A DNA stretch of 51,075 nucleotides from the NCBI GenBank assembly GCA_022793895.1, contig JAAWDS010000057.1, forward strand, positions 1 through 51,075, in the 5' to 3' direction. Source of the stretch: Provencibacterium sp. Its GTDB lineage: Bacteria > Bacillota > Clostridia > Oscillospirales > Ruminococcaceae. Below are positions 1 to 7,887 of the stretch, piece by piece. Each line of letters opens with the position of its first letter. The first letter of the stretch is position 1. The position numbers and the translations under genes were made by a program. The notes beneath the pieces are model-generated. The model did no database searches. It worked only from the letters and a program-made list of their open reading frames with translations, and was not told where the DNA came from.

Positions 1-163
1 GAAACCGCCGTTTTTCCAGGTTTCAGCAAGGTGGGCCTTGCCCTTTCACTCAGCCAAGGAAAAACGGCTTCCGCCTCCACAGGAGCCGGATTTCGGCCGC
101 GGGGCGGCCGAAACCGCCGTTTTTCCAGGTTTCAGCAAGGCGGGCCTTGCCCTTTCACTCAGC
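1..163. repeat. 54-bp near-perfect direct repeat, two copies
   Basis: Positions 1-54 and 110-163 match at 53 of 54 bases; the one difference is T32 against C141. The first copy may run on past the left edge of the window. Each copy contains GCCGTTTTTCC (7-17 and 116-126), and its inverse GGAAAAACGGC lies between them at 58-68, so either copy can pair with the middle arm. No gene is seen in 1-274 before malQ, although frames are open across it. The arms resemble other intergenic palindromes in this window (4191-4265 and 50935-50971), which suggests a dispersed non-coding repeat. Confidence 0.85.
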
Positions 164-274
164 TTTCTGCGGGGCGGGAGCTTTTCACGGCCCGTTCCTG
201 GTTTTTTAGATAAATCAAAGCAGATCTGCGGCGGCCGGCGCCGCTCAAAATGATACAGAAATGGATGTGACAGC

Positions 275-1777
275 ATGACACGTGCAAGCGGTATTCTTCT
301 CCCTGTTTTTAGCCTGCCCTCTCCTTATGGGATCGGTACCTTTGGCCGCGAGGCTTACCGTTTCGTAAATTTCCTTGCCGCCGCCGGGCAGCAGTATTGG
401 CAGATTCTTCCGGTTGGCCCGACCAGCTATGGAGACTCCCCCTACCAGTCCTTCTCTACCTTTGCAGGCAATCCCTATTTTATTGATCTGGAGCTGTTGC
501 AGCGCAGGGGACTTTTGACCGGGGAGGAGCTGGAAGCCGCCGAGCTGGGGGAAGACCCGCAGGCGGTGGATTATGCGCTGCTTTTCCAAAACCGGTATCC
601 TCTGTTACGCGCAGCCTATGAGCGCGCGAAGGGGCAGGACGGCGCGGCGCTCGCGCGGTTCCGTCAAAAGCATGCGCGCTGGCTGGAGGACTACGCTCTC
701 TTTATGGCGCTCAAGGGCGTTTTTGCAAACCAAGCCTGGAAAAACTGGCCGGAGGATATCCGGCTGCGCAGGCCGGAAGCGCTGCGGCGTTGGCAGAAGG
801 AGCTGGCAGAGGAGTGCGGCTATTGGGCGTGGCTCCAGATGGTTTTCTTCCGCCAGTGGGGAGCGCTCAAGCGCTATGCCAACAAGAAAGGGATCGCCGT
901 TATCGGCGATCTGCCCATCTATGTGGCGGAGGACAGCGCCGATGCCTGGGCGAACCCGGACATCTTCTGGTTTGATGAGGATCTGAATCCGGTGAAGGTG
1001 GCGGGCGTTCCGCCGGACGGCTTTTCGGCCACCGGCCAGCTTTGGGGAAACCCGCTTTACCGGTGGGATGTGCTGCGTGAACGCGGCTATGATTGGTGGG
1101 TGGATCGGGTGCGCATGAGCCTTTCGGTTTATGACCGGGTGCGCATCGATCACTTCCGCGGCTTTGATACCTACTATGCCGTCCCTTACGGCGACACGAC
1201 GGCCGAGCGCGGCGAATGGATGGAGGGCCCCGGCATCGAGCTGTTCGAACGACTGAACGAAGAGCTGGGCGAAGCCTATGGCGGGAAGCTGCCGATCATT
1301 GCCGAGGATCTCGGCTACCTGACCGAATCGGTGCGGGAGCTGCTGAAGGGATCCGGCTTCCCAGGGATGAAGGTGCTCGAATTTGCGTTTGATTCGCGCG
1401 AGCAGAGCGACTACCTTCCCCACAACTACGGCCATAACTGCGTCGTCTATACCGGCACGCACGACAACGATACCGTTTGTGGATGGTTTAAAACCGCCCC
1501 TGCGCCGGATGTCCGGTTCTGTAGGGATTACCTGCGCCTGACCCGGTGGGAGGGCTGGAACTGGGGCTTCATCCGGGGCGCCTGGGGGAGCACGGCGGAT
1601 TTGGCTATCGCCCAGATGCAGGATTTCCTCGCCTTAGGGAGCGAGGCGCGGATCAACACCCCGTCCACCCTGGGCGGCAATTGGTGCTGGAGGCTCCGGC
1701 AGGGAATGCTGACTGCTTCTCTGGCGAAAAAGATCCGCCGGATTACGCAGCTTTATGGAAGGCAAGCGACAGAATGA
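275..1777 (+). CDS. malQ: 4-alpha-glucanotransferase (amylomaltase, GH77)
   Basis: This enzyme moves alpha-1,4-glucan segments between maltodextrins and releases glucose, in the cytoplasm. The 500-residue length fits bacterial GH77 enzymes. The N-terminus RASGILLPVFSLPSPYGIG is the typical family start and supports the ATG at 275, although the upstream Shine-Dalgarno (GGATG) is weak. The three catalytic carboxylates are visible: D292 in RIDHFRG, E344 in AEDLGY and D397 in GTHDND. The stop codon lies 13 bases before the glgP start, so the two genes form an operon. Together they convert maltodextrins or glycogen to glucose and glucose-1-phosphate. No promoter stands out in the repeat-filled upstream region. 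The assignment is secure. Confidence 0.96.
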   Translation: MTRASGILLPVFSLPSPYGIGTFGREAYRFVNFLAAAGQQYWQILPVGPTSYGDSPYQSFSTFAGNPYFIDLELLQRRGLLTGEELEAAELGEDPQAVDYALLFQNRYPLLRAAYERAKGQDGAALARFRQKHARWLEDYALFMALKGVFANQAWKNWPEDIRLRRPEALRRWQKELAEECGYWAWLQMVFFRQWGALKRYANKKGIAVIGDLPIYVAEDSADAWANPDIFWFDEDLNPVKVAGVPPDGFSATGQLWGNPLYRWDVLRERGYDWWVDRVRMSLSVYDRVRIDHFRGFDTYYAVPYGDTTAERGEWMEGPGIELFERLNEELGEAYGGKLPIIAEDLGYLTESVRELLKGSGFPGMKVLEFAFDSREQSDYLPHNYGHNCVVYTGTHDNDTVCGWFKTAPAPDVRFCRDYLRLTRWEGWNWGFIRGAWGSTADLAIAQMQDFLALGSEARINTPSTLGGNWCWRLRQGMLTASLAKKIRRITQLYGRQATE

Positions 1778-1790
1778 GGAGGATGGTTTT

Positions 1791-4160
1791 ATGGATAAGC
1801 AAGCATTTTTAACGGCCGTTGAAGAGCGGCTGCGGCAGGATTACCGCTGCACGCTGAAGGAAGCGGCCCCCTGGCAGCTGCACAACGCCCTTTCCCATGC
1901 GGCGATGGGACTCGTCGCGCCCGCTTGGCAGGCGGATGAAGAGGCGCGCTGCGGCGCGAAACGCGCCTGCTATTTCTCCGCGGAATTTCTGATGGGCCGG
2001 GCGGTTTACAACAACCTGCTGGGCCTTGGGCTGCTGGACGAGGTGAAGGCGATCCTAGAGGAAAACGGGGTCCGGCTGGAAGCGCTGGAGGAAATCGAGG
2101 ATGCGGCGCTTGGCAACGGCGGCTTAGGGCGGCTGGCGGCCTGCTTCTTGGATAGCGCCGCCACCTGCGGCCTGCCGCTGGACGGCTATGGCATCCGTTA
2201 CCGTTACGGGCTGTTCCGCCAGACGATTGAAGAGGGCTATCAACGGGAATATGCCGACGATTGGACGCGCTACGGCGATCCCTGGAGCATCCGTCAGGAG
2301 AAGGAGACGGTGCAGGTCCGTTTTGCCGATCAAACGGTCAACGCCGTTCCCTATGATATGCCGGTCATCGGCTATGGCGCGCGCAGCATTGGTACGCTGC
2401 GGCTCTGGCAGGCGGAACCGGCCGAACCCTTCGACTTTGATCTCTTTAACGATCAGAGCTATGATCAGGCAATGCACGACAAGAACATGGCGGAAAACAT
2501 TTCGCGGGTGCTCTATCCCAACGACACCACCGAAGAGGGCCGCGTGCTGCGCTTCAAGCAGCAATACTTTTTCTGTAGCGCTTCCTTGCAGCATCTTGTC
2601 CGTCAGTGCCGCCGCGTACACGGTTCGGCCCGCGTCTTTGGGGATTATTATGCCGTTCAGCTCAACGATACCCATCCGGTGGTCAGCATTCCTGAGCTCA
2701 TCCGCCTTTTAATGGAGGAAGAGGGGCTCTCCTTTACCGAAGCTTTCGCCGTTGCCGAAAAGACCTTCAGCTATACCAACCACACCATCATGGCCGAGGC
2801 GCTTGAAAAATGGAGCGCGGCGCTGATCCGCACCGTTTGCCCGCGCATCTTTGAGATTATCCTGATGATCGACGAGCATCTTTCCCGCCTCTTAGCCGCG
2901 AAGAAGATACCGGTCGGCGAGCGCCGTCTTTACCGGATTGTGGACCGTGGGACGGTGCACATGGCGCGGCTGGCCATCTTTGCGGGACACGCCACTAACG
3001 GCGTTGCGAAGATCCATACAGAGATCGTGAAGCACAGCGCGCTGCCGGAGTGGTACCGCCTGTTCCCCGAACGCTTCCAAAACAAGACCAACGGCATTAC
3101 CCAGCGGCGGTGGCTGCGTCTGTGCAACCCGCAGCTTTCTGAGCTGGCGACGCGCCTATTGGGGAACGAGGATTGGGTAACGGATCTGGATAAGCTGAAG
3201 GGCCTGGAATGGTTTGCGGACGACAGCGCCGTTCTGGAGGATTTCCTCAGGATAAAACAGGAAAAGAAGAGGGAGCTGGCCGCCTACATCGCGCAGCAGG
3301 AAGGGGTGCAGATTCCGGAACACTTTATCTTTGATATTCAGGTGAAGCGCCTGCATGAATATAAGCGGCAGCTGCTCAACGCCTTTGCCATTTTAGATAT
3401 CTATTACGGGATCAAGGAGGGGCGCATCCGGGACTTCACGCCTACGGCGTTCATCTTCGGCGCAAAGTCTGCGCCCGGTTATGTGCGCGCGAAGGCGATT
3501 ATTCATTTCATCTGTGAGATAGCGAAGCTCATCAACCACGATCCGGCTGTTTCCGATCGGATGAAGGTTGTGTTTGTGCAGAACTACAACGTCTCTTATG
3601 CCGAAAAGCTGGTCTGTGCGGCCGATGTTTCCGAGCAGATCTCCACCGCCGGGACCGAGGCGAGCGGCACGAGCAACATGAAGTTTATGCTCAACGGCAC
3701 CGTTACCCTCGGCACCTATGACGGCGCGAACATTGAAATTGTGGAGGCAGCCGGGGAGGGGAACAACTATATCTTCGGCGCGCGGGTGGAGGAATTGGAC
3801 CGCCTGCGGGAGAGCTACAACCCCCGCCGGATCTATGAGAGCGATCCGCGCATCCGCCGGGTGATGGACACGCTGGTAAACGGGACCTTCCAGGACAGCG
3901 GGAACGGGGAGTTTCGCGAGCTTTATACCTCGCTGCTGGACGGCGCAAGCTGGCACAAGCCGGATCACTACTTCCTGCTGCATGATTTCCACAGCTATGT
4001 AGATACCCGTCTGCGGCTTTACCGCGACTACAACGACCGCAGGGCCTTTGCTAAAAAATGCTGGATGAACCTGTCAAACGCCGGACAGTTCTCCTCCGAC
4101 CGCACCATCCGGCAATATGCAGAGGAAATTTGGGGAATTGTTCCTACCGTCCGTCCCTAG
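1791..4160 (+). CDS. glgP: Glycogen/maltodextrin phosphorylase (GT35)
   Basis: It phosphorolyses alpha-1,4-glucans to glucose-1-phosphate using pyridoxal phosphate. I chose the ATG at 1791 (789 residues) because AGGAGG at 1777-1782 lies 8 bases upstream; an in-frame ATG at 1755 inside malQ has no such site. The C-terminal PLP signature EASGTSNMKFMLNG is intact with the cofactor lysine at K631, and GNGGLGRLAACFLDS near residue 105 is the usual N-terminal family motif. Length agrees with bacterial phosphorylases (about 750-830). It is translationally close to malQ. Glycogen and maltodextrin phosphorylases cannot be told apart from sequence motifs alone, so glgP/malP specificity is open. Confidence 0.95.
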   Translation: MDKQAFLTAVEERLRQDYRCTLKEAAPWQLHNALSHAAMGLVAPAWQADEEARCGAKRACYFSAEFLMGRAVYNNLLGLGLLDEVKAILEENGVRLEALEEIEDAALGNGGLGRLAACFLDSAATCGLPLDGYGIRYRYGLFRQTIEEGYQREYADDWTRYGDPWSIRQEKETVQVRFADQTVNAVPYDMPVIGYGARSIGTLRLWQAEPAEPFDFDLFNDQSYDQAMHDKNMAENISRVLYPNDTTEEGRVLRFKQQYFFCSASLQHLVRQCRRVHGSARVFGDYYAVQLNDTHPVVSIPELIRLLMEEEGLSFTEAFAVAEKTFSYTNHTIMAEALEKWSAALIRTVCPRIFEIILMIDEHLSRLLAAKKIPVGERRLYRIVDRGTVHMARLAIFAGHATNGVAKIHTEIVKHSALPEWYRLFPERFQNKTNGITQRRWLRLCNPQLSELATRLLGNEDWVTDLDKLKGLEWFADDSAVLEDFLRIKQEKKRELAAYIAQQEGVQIPEHFIFDIQVKRLHEYKRQLLNAFAILDIYYGIKEGRIRDFTPTAFIFGAKSAPGYVRAKAIIHFICEIAKLINHDPAVSDRMKVVFVQNYNVSYAEKLVCAADVSEQISTAGTEASGTSNMKFMLNGTVTLGTYDGANIEIVEAAGEGNNYIFGARVEELDRLRESYNPRRIYESDPRIRRVMDTLVNGTFQDSGNGEFRELYTSLLDGASWHKPDHYFLLHDFHSYVDTRLRLYRDYNDRRAFAKKCWMNLSNAGQFSSDRTIRQYAEEIWGIVPTVRP

Positions 4161-4190
4161 GGATCTATCCAGATATTTTTGAAAGGTTCC

Positions 4191-4265
4191 CCGGAAAAAG
4201 CGCTTGCGACTCCATTAGAGTCCAATTATGTCCGCATTCTGCGGCCAAAACCGCGCTTTTTCCGG
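4191..4265. repeat. 13-bp perfect inverted repeat, intergenic repeat family
   Basis: CCGGAAAAAGCGC at 4191-4203 is exactly complementary to GCGCTTTTTCCGG at 4253-4265, 49 bases later. The right arm continues with GGCTTCTACAGAA, close to the GGCTTGCAGAA that follows the similar arm at 50935-50947. This suggests copies of one repeat family rather than chance. Confidence 0.7.
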
Positions 4266-4284
4266 CTTCTACAGAATGGTGTGA

Positions 4285-4331
4285 TGAAGGAGCTGTAAGA
4301 AAACGCTTTGCGTTTTCTTACAGCTCCTTCA
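4285..4331. repeat. Perfect 22-bp stem with 3-base loop
   Basis: The arms 4285-4306 and 4310-4331 are fully complementary around the loop TTT. The right arm is followed by A residues, not T residues, and the left side has no A/T tract suited to the other strand, so it is not a standard intrinsic terminator in either direction. It lies between convergent genes, where a transcription end or RNA-stabilising structure would be expected. Confidence 0.85.
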
Positions 4332-4476
4332 AAAAATTACCTTCGGGCCAAAACGGCGGCCTGAATTTCATGCAGTCCGCGAAAAACCACCCCTTTTCCC
4401 GTTTCGACAAACCGGAGGGACAGCCCGCACGCTTTTTTCTGCAAACCGGGAATATGTTCTCTTTATAGCTTCTTTT

Positions 4477-5148
4477 TTACAAAAGCGCGTTTTCTTCACC
4501 GGCGTCCTCTCCCGGATGGCACTCCTCCGGAATACCGATATCGACGCACACCACCTCTCCGCAGAGAAGGGAGGCAGCCTCCATCCGGTGGGCGGGCTTG
4601 AGGCTGTCAAAGGCGATGGTAACGTGGGCGCGGACCGAATCGGGGTCGCTCTCCCCGCTGTCCGCCTGAAGGCCGCTGGGCAGGTCGAGCGCATAGACGC
4701 GAGCGCCGGATGCGTTCAGCCACCGGACGGCCTGCCGGGCCCGGCTGCGCAGCGCGCCGTGAAATCCGGTGCCATAGAGGGCGTCGACGGCGACTTTGCC
4801 GGAAAAGCCGGAATCTGTCAGCGCTTCCAGCGGGATCTCCGGAATGCCTCGTTCCAGAGCGAGCGCACGGTTGGCGCGGCTGTCCCCGGTACGCGGCTCC
4901 CCATCCACTAAAACCAGCCGCACCTGCGCTCCCGCTTCCGCCAGCAGCCGGGCGGCAACATAGCCGTCGCCGCCGTTGTTGCCGCTGCCGGTCAGGATCA
5001 GCACCTCCCGGCCGGGGAGCGTTTCCCGACTCTCGATGAAGCGTGCGGCGGCCGCGCCTGCGTTTTCCATCATCTGCCGGTAGGAGAGGCCCGCCGCGTC
5101 GGCCCGCCGTTCGGCCTCCTTCATCTGTGCGCTGGTTAGGATGCGCAT
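4477..5148 (-). CDS. nnrE: NAD(P)H-hydrate epimerase (YjeF N-terminal domain only)
   Basis: The enzyme epimerises damaged R-NAD(P)HX so that a dehydratase can repair it. The start at 5148 gives the typical beginning MRILTSAQMKEAERRAD and a 223-residue protein, with GGGG about 8 bases upstream; a longer open frame to 5238 has no better site. The family core LILTGSGNNGGDGYVAARLL is present, followed by the conserved ALYGTGF and ALDLPSGL segments. Only the epimerase domain is encoded. The ADP/ATP-dependent dehydratase domain fused to it in many bacteria is absent and not seen elsewhere in the window. It converges on glgP and has no obvious operon partner. Confidence 0.88.
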   Translation of the reverse strand: MRILTSAQMKEAERRADAAGLSYRQMMENAGAAAARFIESRETLPGREVLILTGSGNNGGDGYVAARLLAEAGAQVRLVLVDGEPRTGDSRANRALALERGIPEIPLEALTDSGFSGKVAVDALYGTGFHGALRSRARQAVRWLNASGARVYALDLPSGLQADSGESDPDSVRAHVTIAFDSLKPAHRMEAASLLCGEVVCVDIGIPEECHPGEDAGEENALL

Positions 5149-5324
5149 TCTGCCGTCCCCTTTCCAAACCATCCGGTTACGTTTTAGAAAGTTTAACATG
5201 GCGCATGCAGCGGTGTCAACCCTGCGCTTCCGGCGCACCTTTTCCGTCCGGCTTTCATAGAATAGAGCGGTAGCCTCTTGAAATGCGGGGCCCGGCGACG
5301 GGTCCGGGAAGGGAGGAAAGGGCC

Positions 5325-5537
5325 ATCGATCTGAGAAACTATGAAATTACTGTGGGGGAAATTCTGCAAAACCCCAAGGCGCGCGCCGAGCTTGGCCGGC
5401 GTTATCCGCAGGTCATGGGAAATCCCATGCTGCGCCGCTTTTCCGGTATGCCGCTGCGCCAAGCAATGGGCTTTGCGCAGGGGTTTTTACCGGCTGCGCA
5501 GATCCGGCAGTTCGTTAGAGAGCTGGAGAAGCTATAA
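5325..5537 (+). CDS. Small conserved-looking protein, possible non-canonical ATC start
   Basis: The reading frame encodes a small polar, helical protein beginning IDLRNYEITVGEILQNPKA and ending IRQFVRELEKL, about 70 residues. I do not assign a function. The in-frame ATG at 5283 has no Shine-Dalgarno and would add 14 Gly/Pro/Arg-rich residues that look like untranslated leader. GGGAGG at 5311-5316 instead sits exactly 8 bases before the ATC codon at 5325, and CTG follows at 5331. The start is therefore uncertain: ATC (as infC uses ATT), CTG, or ATG at 5283. A terminator follows at 5599-5624. The gene is divergent from nnrE and seems to stand alone. Confidence 0.6.
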   Translation: MDLRNYEITVGEILQNPKARAELGRRYPQVMGNPMLRRFSGMPLRQAMGFAQGFLPAAQIRQFVRELEKL

Positions 5538-5544
5538 AAAGGAG

Positions 5545-5624
5545 CCGCCTGCAAAGCGCTGAAGGTTGCAGGCGGCCGCGCTCCTGATCCTGGACAAGCC
5601 CGCTGCAAGCGGGTAGATTTTTTT
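5545..5624 (+). terminator. Hairpin plus intrinsic terminator after the small gene
   Basis: A first stem pairs CCGCCTGCAA (5545-5554) with TTGCAGGCGG (5566-5575). A second stem CCCGC (5599-5603)/GCGGG (5609-5613) is followed by a T-run at 5618-5624. The second hairpin is a standard rho-independent terminator for the small gene. Confidence 0.75.
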
Positions 5625-5639
5625 ATTTACAAGCGTTCA

Positions 5640-5967
5640 ACCGTAGCCGCCTTTACTGCTATCCGTATACGCCGGTAACAGAAAAAATCAAGAAAAAGCG
5701 GCCCGTGAAACAAGCGGCAAAGGGGTGGAGCTACCATTTCTACCTTGTCAGCGCAGGGGTTATCTGCTCCCATTTATGATTGTACACGGTTTTGGCGCTG
5801 GGCGGAAGGCATGCAAAAAAGATTCCTTGAGACTGCTTTAAGGGGAGGAACGGCGGGAAGAATAGGAGGAAGGACGGAGGCGTTCCCGCTTTTTAGGGAG
5901 AGCTGCCGGCTGGTTTAAGTACCGGAGGCCCTTTCTTCTTTTTACAGTTTGTTAGCAATTTATGGGA
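5640..5967. other. Intergenic stretch with no recognised gene
   Basis: Between the terminator and the next promoter I see no ORF with a ribosome binding site and no known RNA family. A weak stem GCGGGAA (5853-5859)/TTCCCGC (5883-5889), followed by TTTTT, could end a short transcript, but no matching promoter was found. Confidence 0.5.
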
Positions 5968-5996
5968 TTGCGAGGCCTGGATAAATGTGGTATAAT
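5968..5996 (+). promoter_or_regulatory. Sigma-A promoter of the isomerase-HAD-GH3 operon
   Basis: TTGCGA (5968-5973), a 17-base spacer and a perfect TATAAT (5991-5996). It precedes the gene at 6117 with a leader of roughly 115 bases. No copy of the GCAACATGA repeats found at the ABC promoter is visible here. Confidence 0.8.
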
Positions 5997-6116
5997 TCAC
6001 TAGAATAGATAAAAATAATCCGTTATATCAGGAAAAAACAGGATAAAGGCTGGCGCTGGCTGCACCGGTCCTTTATGACGGCGTTTTTGCCGCAGAAAAA
6101 AGAAGGAGTGGGAACA

Positions 6117-6992
6117 ATGGCAGAAAAGGGCTTAATCGGCGTTCAAATGATGATGCTCAAGGAGAAGGTGGCGGGAGAAGGCGCTTATGAAACCTTTAAA
6201 AGATTGGCTGAACTCGGCTATCACTGCGTCGAGGTCAGTCAAATCCCGATGACGGCGGAAAATATCGCAGGCATGCAGAAGGCGGCGAAGGAATTTGGCG
6301 TGAAGGTGGCCGCCTGCTCCGCGGCGCTGGAGCCGGCTTCCCCGGATGCGCCCGGCGAATACCTAACGCGTGACTTTGATAAGATTGTGAGCGATTGCAA
6401 GGCGCTCGACTGCGATATGCTGCGCATTGGCATGCTGCCGATGCACTGCATGGGCAGCCGGGAGAAGGCGCTGGATTTTGTGAAGCGCGCCGACGAGATG
6501 GCGGAACGCCTCGGCGAGCAGGGCATTGACCTCTATTACCACAACCATCATGTGGAATTTGTGAAGTATGACGGGGAATATCTCATGGATATCATCCGTG
6601 AGAACACCAAAAAACTCGGCTTCGAGCTGGATGTCCACTGGATCCAGCGCGGCGGCGAGAACCCTGTGCGCTATATCGAGAAGTTCGCCGGACGCATCCG
6701 CCTTTTGCACCTCAAGGACTACCGCATCTCCTTCACCCCGCCTACCGTCACCGACCCGAAGGAATTTGGCCCGGCCTTCTTCCGCGCTTTCCATGTAGAA
6801 TCCGTCCAGTTCGCCGAGGTGGGCGAGGGCAGCCTGCCGATGAAGGAGATCATCGACACCGGCCTCAAGTGCGGGAGCGAGTATTTCCTCATCGAACAGG
6901 ATCAGCAGTATGGACGCGATCCCTATGACTGCCTGATTACCAGCCGTGACAATCTGATCCGGATGGGCTACCAGGACTGGTTTACACTCTAA
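6117..6992 (+). CDS. Sugar phosphate isomerase/epimerase-like TIM-barrel protein
   Basis: This is a xylose-isomerase-like TIM-barrel protein of the AP-endonuclease-2 superfamily. Such proteins usually isomerise or epimerise sugars, inositols or keto-acids with a divalent metal. The ATG at 6117 (291 residues) is preferred because AGAAGGAG lies at 6101-6108; an earlier in-frame ATG at 6075 has no such site. Typical barrel elements are seen: YYHNHHVEFVK, the GFELDVHWIQRGGENP strand with the sugar-binding region, RLLHLKDYR and the C-terminal EYFLIEQDQ. It is first in an operon with a HAD phosphatase and a GH3 glycosidase and beside sulfatases and a sugar transporter, so it probably handles the released monosaccharide. 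The substrate cannot be named. Confidence 0.85.
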   Translation: MAEKGLIGVQMMMLKEKVAGEGAYETFKRLAELGYHCVEVSQIPMTAENIAGMQKAAKEFGVKVAACSAALEPASPDAPGEYLTRDFDKIVSDCKALDCDMLRIGMLPMHCMGSREKALDFVKRADEMAERLGEQGIDLYYHNHHVEFVKYDGEYLMDIIRENTKKLGFELDVHWIQRGGENPVRYIEKFAGRIRLLHLKDYRISFTPPTVTDPKEFGPAFFRAFHVESVQFAEVGEGSLPMKEIIDTGLKCGSEYFLIEQDQQYGRDPYDCLITSRDNLIRMGYQDWFTL

Positions 6993-7010
6993 AAATGGAG
7001 GAGGATGCTG

Positions 7011-7853
7011 ATGAGCCAGGCATTGGAGGGTTTCCAGCCTGCCCATACCTATCTTGTTTGCGTGGATTCCGACGGCTGCGCAATGGACACGATGGACTAT
7101 AAGCACGAGCGGGCGTTCTGCCCGGAGCTGATCCGCGTTTTCGGCCTGGAGGCGCACAGCGCCTATTGTACGCCGCTTTGGGAGAAGATCAATCTGCGTA
7201 GCGCAACGCGCGGGATCAACCGCTTTAAAGGGGCGCTCATGGCGTTTGAACAGCTGGAGGCGGAGAAAGGGATAGCCGTCCCCGGCATAGAAGAGATCCG
7301 CGATTGGGTGCTTCACACGCGGGAGCTCTCCAATCCGGCCTTGGAGGCAGAGGTACAGCGCACCGGTTCGGCCGCTTTGGGCAAGCTGCTGGAATGGAGC
7401 CGGGCGGTCAATGCGGTGATTGCTTCGCTGACCGGAATGGATCACCCCTTCCCCGGCGTTTCCGAAACGCTGGCGGCTGTCCGGGAACAGGCGGATACCG
7501 CGGTGGTCTCCTCGGCCAATGCGGAGGCGCTGCGCGACGAATGGGGCCGCCATGGCCTTGCCGCTTATATGGATGTCCTTCTTGGGCAGGAGGTCGGCCC
7601 CAAGGCCGCCTGTATCGCTGCTATTTTGAAAAAGGGCTATGCGGCGGATCGGGTGCTGATGGTGGGAGACGCGCTCGGCGACCTGGAGGCGGCGCAGAAA
7701 AACGGGGTGCTCTTTTATCCCATCCTGGTCGGGCAGGAGAAGGAGAGCTGGGAAAAGCTGCGGGAAGAAGCGCTTCCCCGTTTCTTCTCCGGCAGCTACC
7801 GGGGCGGCTATGAGCAGTCCCGCATCCAGGCCCAGAAGGAGATTTTGAATTAA
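7011..7853 (+). CDS. HAD-superfamily hydrolase (phosphatase-like)
   Basis: A 280-residue haloacid-dehalogenase-fold protein. Motif I is VDSDGCAMDT with nucleophile D19 and acid/base D21, motif II is VVSSAN, the motif III lysine lies in VGPKAACI, and motif IV is MVGDALGDLEAA, so the catalytic set is complete. A large helical cap sits between motifs I and II. Two ATGs, 7005 and 7011, follow GGAGGAGG at 6997-7004; 7011 has workable spacing and 7005 none. The gene starts 18 bases after the isomerase. Dephosphorylation of a sugar phosphate is likely from context, but the substrate is unknown. Confidence 0.85.
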   Translation: MSQALEGFQPAHTYLVCVDSDGCAMDTMDYKHERAFCPELIRVFGLEAHSAYCTPLWEKINLRSATRGINRFKGALMAFEQLEAEKGIAVPGIEEIRDWVLHTRELSNPALEAEVQRTGSAALGKLLEWSRAVNAVIASLTGMDHPFPGVSETLAAVREQADTAVVSSANAEALRDEWGRHGLAAYMDVLLGQEVGPKAACIAAILKKGYAADRVLMVGDALGDLEAAQKNGVLFYPILVGQEKESWEKLREEALPRFFSGSYRGGYEQSRIQAQKEILN

Positions 7854-7887
7854 AAGGCGAAGGCCGCCGGAAAAGGAGGATATTTTC

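Larger units (their letters stand above)
4161..4476. other. Non-coding stretch between convergent genes, rich in palindromes
   Basis: No gene is supported between the glgP stop and the end of the reverse-strand epimerase gene. The stretch holds two inverted repeats, described separately: CCGGAAAAAGCGC/GCGCTTTTTCCGG (4191-4203 and 4253-4265) and a perfect 22-bp hairpin at 4285-4331. The open frames crossing it have no ribosome binding site. Confidence 0.7.

Noticed and set aside
5640-5900. Possible non-coding RNA gene
   Set aside because: Only a weak terminator-like stem is present; no promoter and no match to 6S, SRP, tmRNA or RNase P landmarks by eye.
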